Source: Cenococcum geophilum 1.58 (taxonomy: Eukaryota > Ascomycota > Dothideomycetes > Gloniales > Gloniaceae). From it: a DNA stretch of 64,000 nt. The position numbers were made by a program, and so were the translations under genes. Where the stretch lies: NCBI GenBank assembly GCA_001692895.1, contig KV748181.1:620001-684000 (forward strand). The letters run 5' to 3'. Positions 45,590 to 58,517 of the stretch are shown one piece after another. Below the pieces are notes generated by a model. It was given only the letters and a program-made list of their open reading frames with translations, had not been told where the DNA came from and searched no databases. Position 1 is the stretch's first letter. Each line of letters opens with the position of its first letter.

Positions 45590-46960
45590 ATACTTATCCG
45601 GGTAAGGGATTAAGTCGTCCGGTTTAAACCACCTAAGATACTACTTCTTAACGTATTTATTTACTTTCTAGCTTGATAGTAGGTTGCGCTATAGGTTCTA
45701 GTATAGGTTCTAGCGTTAGTAGGATACCCTAATCGCGATTCTATACTAGCTTATATTTGACTAGGGCGCCTAAAACGCGGCAGAGATCGATTAAAGCCTT
45801 AATTAAGTTAATTTAGTATTTAAGCTTTCCTTATATAAGATCGGAAGGATATTTATATAGTAGTTAGGTAACGCGTTTTTGTTTTAAGCTATGCTTAACC
45901 GGTTTTAGTTTCTACTCTGCCTCGCCTAGATTAAGAGTAGATAGGTTAAGTTATCTTCTCGCATCCTCGGTCTCGATTATATTAAAAAACTTAGCCTGTG
46001 TTAGAATCTGCTTAACTTAACTTCTATAAATATATAAAGCCGTAAAAGGAACTATTAGGACTCGCTATTATACCTAGTATAGTTATATATCTTAGAATTA
46101 CTAGGAAACTATTCTATAAGCTAAGTTTCTATAAAGAGCCCCTCTTATAGCGCTTGTAGCTCTTATACAGCGGATTTTAATCCTTAGGATTGAGCGTTAA
46201 AGACTCCTTTTAAACGCATAGCAATAGATAAATTCTCCTTAGATTGCTCTTAGAGTTTTTAGTTTACTTCTTTTAAACGCTTTAGTTCCCTTTTATATAC
46301 TATCGGCGTTCTAGTTCGGCCGATACCTATATTCTTATTTCCTCTATTGCGTGACTTAATAGGGCGTTCTCTTCTTATAGCCGATCGATTAGAGCACTAA
46401 AACTAATCTCTGTTTTGCTAATAGTCGATGCTATAACGCCGTCTAACATACCTAAGGAGTTGGTAGAATTTTCTTATTTAGCTAGAATAGCCTTAAAAGT
46501 CTTTTTAACGCCATTATATAGGTCCTTATATACGCTAATAAAATAATCGCTTATGTTTTTTAAGAATAAGTGTTTTTTCTTAAAAAGAAATCTTTAAGCG
46601 TATAGATTGTCTGGGCTAGGAAGGAGACAAACTTAAGTTAGCTCTATAATAATACCAAGCTTACTTTTTAGGACTTATTAGCTTCCCTAAATATAGGAGC
46701 TGGTTTGTATTATATATATATGTTAATAGTTCCTTACGGCACTTTGTCCTCTACTCTCGTCGTTCTAAATTGCTTACGCGCATTAAAGCTATAGATTAAT
46801 GGGGAATTTGGATTCCTATAGAGACGATTTACGCGATTTCCTCCTTAAAATCCGCGTCGTGTTTCTATAGTTGTTTAGGGTGCCGAAATAGCCTCTCGCT
46901 ATTATTAGGAATATTTTAAGCGCTCAGCTATAACTAGCTATAAAATGCCTATATATAGAG
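45590..46960 (-). pseudogene. Decayed gene with coiled coil, about 450 codons
   Basis: Minus-strand text is coherent over nearly the whole span with TAA/TAG breaks and about two frame changes. It includes KELLTYIYNTNQLLYLGKL (about 46700), KNISDYFISVYKDLYNGVKK (about 46540), and FSALIDRL then EENALLSHAIEEIR (about 46400-46340), a probable coiled coil. Further on are QILTQAKFFNIIETEDARR (about 45995), ALIDLCRVLGALVKYKLV (about 45790) and an Ile/Pro/Glu tail near 45700. No family recognised. Convergent with the small gene at 45045-45413. Confidence 0.45.
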
Positions 46961-47261
46961 TGGGACTAGTTTTAATCACTACCTCTAAGTAATAGATATT
47001 TAAAACTATATACTTTTGTTTATTTATCTAGTTCTATATTTATTACTAGTGACTATATTTTCGCTACTTAGCTAAATTGTAACTACAATATAAAGAGCAC
47101 TTAAAGAGGTGTATAGTGTAAGCTAGATAGCTTATAAAAGCCTTTATAAAATAGAGATAGTAACTTAAGAGAGGTTAGACTGCTAGGGGCTATAAACTTA
47201 GTAATATAATAATTATCCTAGCTAAGTTGATGTAATAGTATAGAGTAAGTTTGGTAATTGT

Positions 47262-47461
47262 TACAGAAGCTTATAGAATTAGTTTCCGCTTTTTTCTATA
47301 TATACCTAGTTTAAAGCTATATAGCCCTTATAGCATTTAGCGTGGGCTAAGCTAGTTTGGCTTTAGTATAGATAGGGGTATAACTAAAAAATATAATAAA
47401 TAAAACCGCTTGGCGCCTAAGTTACTAATTAATACTAGCCCTAATCTTATTACCTTACTTA
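47262..47461 (+). repeat. 200-bp repeat, copy 1 of an inverted pair
   Basis: AGAAGCTTATAGAATTAG through TATATATACCTAGTTTAAAG and CCGCTTGGCGCCTAAG to CCTTACTT matches the reverse of 58233-58433, with mostly transition differences. Probably a short interspersed or MITE-like family; no tRNA-like head or clear TIRs found. Confidence 0.75.
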
Positions 47462-47739
47462 ATAACTTATAGGGCGAACTTACTCCGTCCCTCCTATACA
47501 GAATAATATATAACTTTAATTAAATAATCAAACCAAACTTTATTATAAATCCATTGCTTTATGCCTTACTTTCTTCTATATATTTTCACTATTAATTACT
47601 ATATACAGTGCAAGACCTATATTGGTTTTTAGATTGCTACATTGCAAATAAGCCCTTTGCGAAGTCGAAGGTTAATAAATTAGGCATTTATAAAAATCTA
47701 GAATACTCTGTATAAGATTATTATATGACTTTAAACAGC

Positions 47740-48745
47740 TTATTCCTTTACTGCTCTTATAACTTCCACAGACTTCTGTTTACGAACTTTATATCTTTAG
47801 ATATGCTTAATAAAATAATCCTTTTTAAGCCATTTCTTCCCTACAGAGGGGCAACCTTTAACATTGTATATAAACTTAGGTAATCTAACTACCGCTTTAT
47901 ACATAGAGTTTCTGTGCCAGTTTAAATCACTTTGAAGGCCAAAAGCTTTGTCGCACTCTCCATACCTATATCTTTTTTTATATGTACGATGAAAATATTT
48001 CCTTATTTAAAGTCAGTGGCCTCCTAGTTAAAACGTGATAAGAGATAGTATACCTTAATTGGCCCGCTAGATCGAACGAGTTTTGACAGTATATGCATTT
48101 AAACTTTTTGTTCATCTTTCCAATGGGCGGCTCGGCATTTACTCTTATGCTCTCTTGCGATAAAAAGGATAGAGAAGTAGACGGTCTAAGACTAGACGGC
48201 AGTACGATATTGTCAACACTGGGCTAGTCGAAATTGGTATCTATCTTAGAGGGGAAATTCTAAGTCTTCAATTGATCCTTATTGGAGAAATTCGCATGTT
48301 CTTCAACTGTCGTGTTAGAAACAACTGTGCAATAGCTAGCGTTAACTGTGTATTGGGATTCCTGGCTGATTTGGTTAATCAGGGGTGCAAAAGCCGAAAG
48401 TTAATAAAATACAGGGTTCGGTTCATTTTCCACATCGAAAGGGCTGACGAATTGGATATCGTGATAACCCGATGGACCTGGAGGACCTGGCGGTCCGTCC
48501 CAACCTGGCGCACCTGACGTACTTGGCCGACTTTGATCGCCTAGCGGACCTGGAGGACCTAGCAATCCGTCCTGACCGTCCCGACCTGGCGCACCTGGCG
48601 GACCTCGTGGGCCTCGTTCGCCATGAAGGCCTGGATAACTTGGATCATGTTAAGGTCCCACTGCTCCTCCGGCTTGTCGCGTGGCTTGTTCAAGCCGGCA
48701 ATCTCGTCCAAATCTAATGGGCGCCCACTTCTTCCATGGCGAGCT
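47740..48745 (-). pseudogene. C2H2 zinc-finger protein with a collagen-like Gly-X-Y tract
   Basis: The reading is from right to left. A frame open from about 48760 gives Gly-rich text, then a collagen-like run with triplets [27 protein letters not shown] and later [15 protein letters not shown] (48632-48474). A Ser/Asn/Thr-rich linker follows, then KMNKKFKCIYCQNSFDLAGQ (about 48118-48060; first C2H2 finger), a frame change near 48000, YGECDKAFGLQSDLNWHRNS (about 47965-47905; second finger) and CPSVGKKWLKKDYFIKHI (about 47855-47800; third). It ends VEVIRAVKE, TAA 47740-47742. The finger spacing is that of fungal C2H2 DNA-binding proteins. About five stops and one frameshift; it is much less RIP-altered and richer in GC than its surroundings. 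No convincing ATG, so a first exon may be missing. Its start faces the gene at 48885. Confidence 0.68.
48474..48632 (-). other. Collagen-like Gly-X-Y coding tract
   Basis: About 16 Gly-X-Y triplets in two runs split by SRPSTS. At DNA level it is a degenerate 9-bp-based repeat (GGACCTGGA, GGCGCACCT), which also opens spurious plus-strand frames. Confidence 0.8.
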
Positions 48746-48835
48746 CACATAATTCCTCCCTTCACTTTCTGTGGAAACCTTCTACGCAACTGCAACAAGC
48801 AGGCGGTAGACGAATTTTCGTCTTTTTTTGTCCCG

Positions 48836-48843
48836 TATAAATA
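48836..48843 (+). promoter_or_regulatory. TATA box between divergent genes
   Basis: TATAAATA lies 49 bases before the ATG at 48885, in a stretch with little RIP alteration. Confidence 0.4.
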
Positions 48844-48884
48844 GGAGTAAGACGATTCTAAATATGACGATAAAGAGAAACATT

Positions 48885-49030
48885 ATGTCTAAAATAACTA
48901 ATACTAATGCTAAAGGTAGGTCCATACTGAAAGATATTTAGTATTAAGAGCGGTAGTAAGAAAGCTTCGCAGCAGGGCAGCTTATTAATTCCTTTAAGGA
49001 ATATAATAGCCTATTTAAGATAAGGGTGCA
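48885..49030 (+). pseudogene. Start of an unrecognised gene, cut by B-2
   Basis: ATG 48885 opens MSKITNTNAKGRSILKD, then after TAG/TAA breaks ESFAAGQLINSFKEYNSLFK, running into the B-2 insertion at 49031. Beyond B-2 (57037 on) the frame gives only a few tens of codons. The text has a basic, DNA-binding look but is too short to classify. Confidence 0.35.
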
Positions 49031-49451
49031 TATTACAAACGCTTTAAGTACGATGTTACGACTACTTGGAGAAGAGTTGGAAGAAGCTAGTTGGTTAATA
49101 CAAGTACGGTCTAGGATGGAGCCGATAGAACCATATGACGAGGAATGGTAAGCAAGGTCACGTGATGTGATCTGTGTAATCTGGGTGATCTGTGAGATTT
49201 GCTATAGAGTAAATAGAGTAGATAGAGCAGATAGAGTAATAACTTTCATAGGAGTACGGTTATGTATTTAAGGACCTTTAGTCCCTACCTAGATAGTTCC
49301 TTCCTTATAGTAATTCTTAGAATATAATTAGAGTTAATCTATTAGGCAACTACTCTACTAGTTATTATTACGTTATTAACTTCCTATATTACCTATATAC
49401 CTAGCCTATTAATAGGACCTATTATAGTTCCTACTATAAGGTTCCGTTACA
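49031..49451 (+). repeat. Left LTR of B-2
   Basis: 421 bp, TATTACAAACGC to TTCCGTTACA. Contains GTGATCTGTG-type short repeats and a TATTTAAGGACC region. Confidence 0.93.
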
Positions 49452-52400
49452 CAATTACTACCTAGTTATAGTCTTAGAAGTTAAACAATATACCACTAAA
49501 AGTAGCCACTATGACGCCGTTAACGGCAGCAACTACTTTAAGGTTAAGTGGAGATACAAGTATATAAGATACTAACTCACAACCAGTTACGGTTGGGTAG
49601 TTATAGGAAATCGTTAATAGGTTAAACGAAAATAACTAAATACTTAAAGAAAGACTTAATGGAATCGGAGTAGTAAAGGTTAAGTTACCTTTAATTAAAC
49701 GATTCTTAGGGGAGAGATTGAAGCTTAAAGGATTTCTTATGTAAATGCATTTTAAAGTTATGCAAGAGGGGGCCAAGTTAGCCACGTTAATGGATTAGAT
49801 AGCCTACGCAGGACTATTCTTAATAGAAAGGGCGCTTAAATGGTTTAAACCCTACTTAACGGAAATACAGACTAATAGAATGACTACTACTAATTAAGAG
49901 GTACAATTTGTGTTTTCTAGCTAGGTAGGATTCGCGGAATAATTAATATAGATATTTAGGGACCCGGAAGCAATAATAACAGCAAAAAGGAAGCTTTAGG
50001 ACCTAACACAGCGAACTTTAGCAATTAAGTATACGACATAATTTTAAACGCTTACTATATAGGTTGAATAGAATAATAGGGCGCTTATGGCATAGTATAA
50101 ACAGGGACTTAAAGCTAAAGTCTAGGACGTAATTATTCTGATAAAAGATGCGGATACCCTTAGGGAATTAATAGATTAGGCAATTAAGATTAATAATAGG
50201 ATCTTCCAAAGGGAACAGGCTAAGAGGGGCTAGGATAGAGTTCTATAGTTATATAAGACGCAGAGTACGCAATAACTAAAGCTAAATTAGAAACTATAGT
50301 ATGGCGCAGAGCTAATAGACCTAAGTAGTACTAAAGAAACCCGTAAAAGATAGGGAAAATAACTATAGAAACCTGAAAGTTAAGGATTAAGTGATTATAA
50401 GACTAAGGAGCATAGGCTAAACCAAGGATCTTAGTAGCAGAAGATGTTTAAGCGGACTCTATAGCAAAAGCAATAGTTTAAAGACGGAGCTTATATAAAT
50501 TACGGAAAATAGGGTTATTTTACTAAAGACTATAGAAGTAGTTAGAATTACTATATAGTAAAGGGAACTAGACTAATAGTATGTAATATATACGTATAAA
50601 GGGATAATAGTATACTGCGAGGAATAAAAGAATATTTAATTAGAAGTTTTGCGTTTTATTATAATAACGCATGCTAAATTTATAAAGACGCTAAGTATAG
50701 TATAAGCTATTAGCTATAAAAGCTAGAGTTAAAAGGACTTAAAGGAACTAAAGAGTTAGATAAAGAATAAGATTAACTCTATAAGCTAAATTAAGATAAT
50801 ATAGTAATATACGGATAAGGATTAGTAACAATAATAATAAAGGCAGAGTACTTATTAATTAACAGCAATGAGGACAAAAAGGGAACTAACTAGGGGTATC
50901 TAAACCTTAATAACGCAATAGAAGTAGAGACTAAAACCGCCATAGAGCAAGGTTTAGTAACGGGTATTATAACACCGTTAGATACAACATCCATTGCTTT
51001 ATAAGACGGAAGGAGTAATATTTAGAGACGATTAAGTAAGCAGACGACTGCTAGTGCTAGCTTACCACTTAATAAAGGCAAAAGGCCAAAGGCTTAAGAT
51101 TCTTAAGATAAGATAAAAGACGACTAAGATTCTTAAGATAAAATAAGGCATGCTTAGGGACCTATAACGGATGATAACCAATAGAGCACAGTAATAGCTT
51201 AGTTTAGCAATATACGAATAAGCTTAGGACGAAGTTTCCTAAAGGCATAAAACTCTCAAGACGAGATAAGTAAGATTTAAGATTCTTAAGATAAAATAAG
51301 AATACTAGCAAAGCCTAGTTAGACTAAGGCTAAAGCGCAGCTTAAGAAAGAAGCGAGCTTAGGATTAAAGAATTTAAGGGACTAAGAATTTGGAGTACAA
51401 ATAAGGGCACCTATAGATAGAAAGCAAGAGGCTTTTATAAAGCTTAGAGAATCTACAGCATAAATAGCAATTAGACTAGGAGACAGATACATAGACCTAG
51501 AAGATTTACTAGTAGAATATAGTGTTCGGACTAAAGATTGAAAAGTTAATACTATAATTAAGAAGTAAGAAAACTTTAAGGATCTAGTTATAAGACGCAA
51601 ACTATAAGAAACTATAGATAAGTTTAGAGCAAGAATCCTTATATAGCAAGAAAAGAAACTAAATATAAGAGCTAGTATACTAGGTCGTATGAGGGACAGA
51701 GCACCCGTATAAAGAATTACTAATAGGCCAAAAACAGGCATACTGAGAGCTAAGTGGCTTACTAAATTGGAAAATGAAGAGGATCTAGGGATCTTAACTA
51801 GATTTAAAGAATAATATATAAAGGGCTATTATAATACAGTAATAAGAAGATACTTCCTTACGGATAAACTATATATACTTTAATAGCTGTACTAAAAGTA
51901 GTATAGGTAGAGATATAATAATAAGTGGGAAGACTTCTATATATGGTTAGATAAGAAAGTTATCTAGGATTACCTAATTACGGAAAAAGCAATAAACCAT
52001 ATTAAGGGAGCCTTAATAATAATATTAAAGGATCTAAAGAAATAATTAGAGGACTAGAGAAGCAAGAGACATATTTTGGTACCTATAAATAAGGTTATAA
52101 TATTTAGATTAGTGCGATAAAGGTTTAAACTTAAAAATAAAGATAAGCTAAGAGTTAATCTAAAGCACCTAGCGCACTACACGCTATTATGGATTGCATA
52201 TATAGATAACATATATAAGATGTATAAAAACCTAAAAGGAAAGAATTGGAAATACCCTGTAAGGATATATTAGGCGCTAGATAAGCGATAGTATAGAAAT
52301 GCTAAGTATATATATAGCTGGCATCTAATAGAAGTTTAAGAGTTAGGAGACTTAATACTTTAACTAAGAAGATTCCTTACGGAAGAATGCTTAGATAGAT

Positions 52401-55400
52401 AATAGTGGTGGGAATACCTAGAGAACACGTGTCTATAGTATATTAAGGATAAGAAACGAATAAGGTATTAGCTAAAGAGTAAGCTAAGTGCATTAGGATT
52501 TAGCAGCTAATAGTTAGGAAAAGTAGATGCCTATAGGACTAAAGGGAGCTAGTGGTAGAGCCTTAGACCCTTAAAGGAATTTAAGGATAATACCTAAATT
52601 TATAAATTAAATGGCAAAATTAATAGTTTAAAGCATTGGTAGATAGTGGAGCAATAAGAAACTATATCTTACCAGCAGTAGTAAAACGGATAGGGCTACT
52701 ACACAGATAAAAAAAACACCCTTATCTATTAGTCACAATTTTAGGAGATCTAATAGCCTATAGAGGGGGCATTATTAATCTTAAAATAGGACCTATTTAG
52801 ATAACTATTAAAGGGAGATAAATCGGAATATCTTTTAATATATTACCATTAGGAAATAATAAGGTAGTATTAGGAATACCTTAGTTATAGGAATATAATC
52901 TAAAGATTAATTAGGTTATAGGTTAGGTTAATATTAGAGATACTTAACGCCGTAAGATGCAATAACAAGCTAAGATAGTATGGTACTAAGTAGGGGCGAC
53001 CTACAAAGAAATAGAAAAAGGACTAAGCTATATACTAAAAAGATACCACAAGTATAGCAAAAAATTATAGTTACTAGAAAGTAAAAAGCTGTTAGAGTAT
53101 ATAGCATAGGACTATAAGATAGAATTGGAACTAGGAACGAGTTTAAGGTTCTTTTTAATCTATAAGCTTACCGAAGAAGAAGGGAGAGCACTAAAAGAGT
53201 TTATCTAAGAGAACTTATAAAAGGGATATATTAGACTATCGCAATTATTAGTAGGTTATCTAGTACTGTTCGTACTAAAGAAAAACGGGAAACTTAGACT
53301 ATACATTAACTATAGATAGTTAAATAATATTACTAGGAAGGATAGGTATCCTTTACCCTTAATTAGCGAAATCTAAGATAGGATCGGTAATGCGTAAATC
53401 TTTATAAAGATAGATCTAAGATAGGCGTACTATTAGATTAGAATTAAGGAAGGTAATAAATAGAAGGCAGCCTTTAGGTTAAAGGAAGGACTATATAAGC
53501 CATTAGTAATACAATTCGGACTTATAAATATACCAGCAACGTTCCAGAAATGTATTAATAATATATTAAGAGAATACTTGGATAAATTTATTATAGTATA
53601 CCTTAATGATATTATTATCTACTTAATAAGTAAGGAAGAGCACGGAGAACACGTTAAATGGGTCTTAAAGAGACTACACGAAGAACAAATGCTAGTAGTA
53701 ATTGAGAAATATAAGTTCTTTACTAGGAAGATAGATTTCATTAAATTTATTATTAAACTAGGCTAACTTAGCATAGATCTAAAGAAGATTAAGGCTATAG
53801 TGAATTGGTAAAAACTAGAGAACGTTATATAGTTAAGATTGTTTCTAGGGTTTTGTAATTACTGCAGAAGGTTTATAGCTTAATAGTTAAAGGACATTAA
53901 GCCATTTATAAGGTTAATAAAAAAAGAAAAACCTTAGGTATAGGGAGAAGAGTAAAGGAAACTATTTAAGGAGGTTAAGGAGTTGTTTACTTAGGACCTA
54001 ATCCTTAAAATCTACTAACTAAAGCTAGAGACAGTGGTTAAGACGGATGTATTAGACTTTACACTAGGGGTATACTTCCTATAGAAACATAAAGATAGAT
54101 AGCACCTAGTAGTATACTATAGTTAAAAAATAACACTACTAGAACTAAACTATAACATCTATAATAAGGAGTTATTAGGTATAGTTATAGCGTTATAAAA
54201 ATAGAGAGCATTCTTATAAGGCATAGAAAAACTATTTATAGTTAAGACGGATTATAAAAACCTAACGGGGTTCCTAATGATAAAAGAACTTAATTAAAGA
54301 TAAGTTAGATAGGCAGAAATGCCTATAAAATACTATTTTAAGATTTAGTATACCAAGGGTATAGATAATATACGAGCAAACGCTCTAAGTAGAAAAGCTA
54401 AACTATAAAACGATAAAAAGCTATTAGGGGCTTTACTGCGAAAAAATATAGACGGATTAATTAGGTATAATTATCCAAAAATTATAGTAATAAGAGAAAT
54501 TAGTCAGACCTATAAATTACTAGAGAGTAACTGGTTATAAAAGATCTAAGACGCATAGGCAGAGGATCCGAACTTAGAGTAGTATAAAAACTGAGAAGTA
54601 ATATACGTGCTAAGATATATTGTAAAAGAGTTTATTAAGTTATTCTATAAGGGACTAACTTAAGAACATAATAGAGCTACAGGCTTAGTATTAAGACTTT
54701 AAGAGAAATACATTATTAATGAAATCTGGGGACTAGTAAGATAAGTTACTAAAGAATATTTAGATTGCTAAAGAAATAAACTAACGAGGTATAAGCTATA
54801 TGGAGAGCTATAACCTATTAAAATACTAGAAAGACTATAGGAAGTTATATTATAGGACTTTATTATAAAGTTACTAAAGTTAAAAGATCCTATTACCGGA
54901 TAAGATTATAACGCGATTTTAGTAATAGTAGATAAGCTAATAAAGTAGGGATACTTTATAGTATGTACGGAAGAAATCTTAGCGGAAGATATCGCTAGAA
55001 TCTATATTAAAGAAGTATTTATAAAATATGGAGCACTAAATAAGATTATATCGGATAGGGATCTAAGATTTATAGCAGTATTCTAGGAGGTATTCTTGGC
55101 GGAACAGGGGGTTTAAGTAGCAACTTTTACTATATATTATCCGCAAATAGACGGTTAAATAGAGAGACTAAATTAGATACTAGAACAGTATCTAAGATAT
55201 TATATTAATTATATACAGAATAATTGGGTATTATTGTTACTAGTTATATAGTTCGTATATAATGCAACACTATAAGAAGGAATGGGAACATTACTATTTA
55301 AGGCAAATTATAGATACGAACTAAGGACATTATTATTGCTACGCTAAGTAAAGAATGGAGATATTAATAAATCTTTATACAAACCTTATAAAAACAGCAG

Positions 55401-56610
55401 AGGTGGTATAATAAAGAATGAAAAAGTACTACGACGCTAGGAGATCTAAGGGACTAGATCTTAAGGAGGGGGATAAAGTATAGCTACTATATAAAAATTT
55501 CAAGAGTTAACGACTAAGTAAGAAGTTAGACTACGTTAGACTAGGACCTTTTGAAATTATAAAGAAGATTTCACCAGTTATATTTAAATTAAACCTACTA
55601 GCCAAAATAAAGATCTACCCTATACAGCATATTGTAATGCTAGAGCTAGTATATAGGAATATTAAGCCACCGGTCTATAAGGCAGACACGTATAGAGGAT
55701 AAGAGGAAGACAAATAGTAAGTTTTAAAGATCGTTAGTTATAAGGACATAAACAACAAAATATAGTATAAAGTAAAGTGGATAGGCTATAAAGAAACTAC
55801 CTAGGAACTACTAGAAAATTTAAAGAATGCTATAGGAAAGGTATAGGAGTATTAGAAGAGAAAAGGTTAGGTAGTATTAATAAAGAAGAATCGCTAAAGA
55901 ATAAGCCACCTAAGGGGGACTTAGGAGGACCAGTTACTGAGGTACTTAGAATTATTTCCTTCTCTATTAGAAGAGAATCCGTTTTTTTATCGCCAAGTTC
56001 CTATAAACCTTATTCTATAAGTTTCCACTCCTTAGAACGAACCTTCTTACAAACCTTCTTAAGACGGATTAACTGAGTAGACGCAGCAAGATAAGAATTT
56101 AGAGCATGTTATTAAGTATTAGCAGCCTCTTTTTTAGCGTTACGGAAATAATAAAGTTTAGCAAGCGCTACCGAAAGCTTATCGTCAAGTTTTATAGCAG
56201 TAGATTAAACCTAAGACCCTAGCAGCAATCAATAAGGGCACTTAAAGACTATTTAGAGTAATAGGACACGTATACTTAGCATTAGAGACTAAGCAAATAT
56301 CGCAAGACAATTAAATATTCGCTTTAGTGCACTCCGAATATAAAAAGGGTTGCTAAGATAAAGGACTCGCCAGCGTAACGTAAACTAACCCTTTTTTTAT
56401 ATAACGAGAATATAGAGAAGATATTATCTTACCAAGAGACAATATTATAGCAACGGTATAAGACCAACGAGCTATAGATAAAGAAGGAGATGCTTTAGGT
56501 ATAATAAGTAACAATATTAACCAAATTAATTAAACGGATATTATACCTTTAGTAAACAACTTAGAGATACTAGGTATCTTTAAGGACGAAGATAAGGAGG
56601 AGGGAGATGG

Positions 56611-57031
56611 TATTACGAACGCTTTAAGTACGATGTTATAACTACTTAGAGAAGAGTCGGAAGAAGCTAGTTGGTTAATATAAGTACGGTCTAGGATGGA
56701 GCCGATAGAACTATATAACGAGGAATGGTAAGCAAGGTCACGTGATATAATCTGTGTAATCTGGGTAATCTATAAGATCTACTATAGAGCAAACAGAGCA
56801 GATAAAGCAGATAGAGCAACGACTTTCATAGGAGTATAGTTGTGTATTTAAGGACCTTTAGTCCCTACCTAGATAGTTCCTTCCTTATAGTGATTCTTAG
56901 AATATAATTAGAGTTAATCTATTAGGCAACTACTCCACTAGTTATTATTACGTTATTAACTTTCTGCATCACCTACACACCTAGCCCATTAACAGGACCC
57001 ATCGTAGTTCCTACTACAAGGTTCCGTTACA
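56611..57031 (+). repeat. Right LTR of B-2
   Basis: 421 bp, same length as the left LTR; differences are almost all transitions. Followed by GTGCA. Confidence 0.93.
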
Positions 57032-57108
57032 GTGCATATATACTTTATAGAATTGTGCTTACGTTATTAAGATTGCTATATTATACATTCTACAGGATGT
57101 ATAATGTA

Positions 57109-57236
57109 TACTAGCTGCGGGGCATACTAGCTGTGGGGTATACTAGCTATAGGGCATATTAGCTGTAGGGTATACTAGCTATAGGGCATACTAGCTATAG
57201 GGTATACTAGCTACGGGGCGTACTAGCCGCGTTAGA
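57109..57236. repeat. 16-bp tandem array, 8 copies
   Basis: The unit is ACTAGCTRYGGGGYAT, with differences mainly transitions. It lies just right of B-2 in the interrupted host sequence. Confidence 0.92.
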
Positions 57237-57479
57237 GAAACAACACTAGACTTTAGGGGTAAGATGTATTCGCGCTATAGACATAGCATAAGAAAATACA
57301 CTCTTTAGATAGATATTGCGTCCCATATTTAGCCTAGCGTATATTACCTATTGGCGTTAGAACATGCGGGCATACTTTAACGTCGTATTATAGGTAGGGA
57401 GTTAGATGTATAAAAAGATATAGCTATAGAACTTTTATATTAAAAGTACAAGTTATAGTATACCTAGTGCACGCTGTCT

Positions 57480-58150
57480 ATTAACGCAAAAAGCTCTTTA
57501 AGACTATATTTAGCTTGCTTTAATGCTATTCTTTATTTATACTAGCCTCGCACTTTAGCTTTACCTATACTTTATTTAAAACCCCTTCTAGAACTCTAGA
57601 AATAGTGTTTAGTAAACCATCGCTCTATAAAATAAACTAGAAGTGGTATGTCTAGCTATTATATTTGGCTAGGATCTTGTCGTTAGTATATAATCTCACT
57701 TTTAAAAAGGTATCCTTTACGGTTAAGATGCCTATATAAGCCCCCTGGATTGTTGCTGCATTTATATTAGAAGTACTCGCCTTTTAGGCGATAATAAGTT
57801 TGCGCAATATTTAGCTATTTTCCTTCCCAAAACCACCATGTCTATATTGTTAACAAAAGTATATAAGACGGATGGCTTTCTTACGCTTCCTTGCTAAAAG
57901 AAGATGGGGTTCTTTTTAACCACAATATAAGCGGAATTGGAAAGATTATATCTTGACAAAGGGCGGATATACTTGCTCCCTTTGGGCGGAACTCCCGAAA
58001 TACTAGTTACTAAGGGTTAAGTATTGTTAAATCTGGACGCGATAACCTTTCTAGAGTAGAATTTCTATTTTATAGTCCTAAAATTCAAAGAGCTTCCGAT
58101 ATACGTAATGTAGTGGGTAAGTATAGCTTAAGCGCCTCTCCATGCGATAA
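57480..58150 (-). pseudogene. Decayed unrecognised gene
   Basis: Minus-strand text includes RKRKKAIRLIYFC (about 57880), HGGFGKENS, NINAATIQGAYIGILTVKDT (about 57770-57720) and LKVRLYTNDKILAKYNS, with an upstream piece LSHGEALKLYLPTTLRISEA (about 58130). TAA/TAG breaks and at least one frame change. No family recognised. This may be the remainder of the locus split by B-2, but orientation argues for a separate gene. Confidence 0.35.
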
Positions 58151-58232
58151 GGGAACCGACTAAGGAGAAGCCGATTTTAAAAGCGGCTGTAATGTTACTC
58201 CTAAACAGTTTAGCTTAGGAACGTACGCGATA

Positions 58233-58433
58233 TTTTAAAGTAAGGCAGTAAGATTAGGGCTGGTATTAATTAGTGACTTAGGCGCCGAGCGGTTTTATTT
58301 ATTATATTTTTTAGTTACACCCCTATCTATACTAAAGATAAACTAGCTTAGCCCGCGCTAAATGCTGTAAGGGCTATACAACTTTAAACTAGGTATATAT
58401 AGGAAAAAGTAGAAACCGATTTCGTAAGCTTCT
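58233..58433 (-). repeat. 200-bp repeat, copy 2 of an inverted pair
   Basis: Reverse complement of 47262-47461, about 11 kb away. B-2 lies between the two copies. Confidence 0.75.
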
Positions 58434-58517
58434 ATAAATATATTAATATATATATAGATTCTAAATCGCTTAAAGGTTAAAGTATCTTAAACCTGTTTTA
58501 GAAAATAAGGGCTTTTA

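Larger units (their letters stand above)
49031..57031 (+). mobile_element. B-2: complete-length family-B chromodomain Gypsy LTR element
   Basis: 8.0 kb with two 421-bp LTRs and a perfect 5-bp target duplication GTGCA (49026-49030, 57032-57036). Parts: gag from about 49511, with a CCHC knuckle trace near 50490-50540; a long poorly recognised stretch to about 52560; protease about 52620-52960; reverse transcriptase about 53130-53780; RNase H about 53780-54420; integrase about 54450-55620; chromodomain about 55720-55880; a 0.7 kb untranslated region; right LTR. It is the uninterrupted reference for B-1 and B-3. A broken fossil with well over fifty breaks, nearly all RIP-like. Confidence 0.95.

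Noticed and set aside
48272-48844. Three overlapping plus-strand open frames
   Set aside because: They are shadows of the minus-strand collagen-like/zinc-finger gene, whose text is far more protein-like.
51382-51741. 119-codon minus-strand open frame
   Set aside because: It lies antisense to the body of B-2 and has no repeat-independent support.
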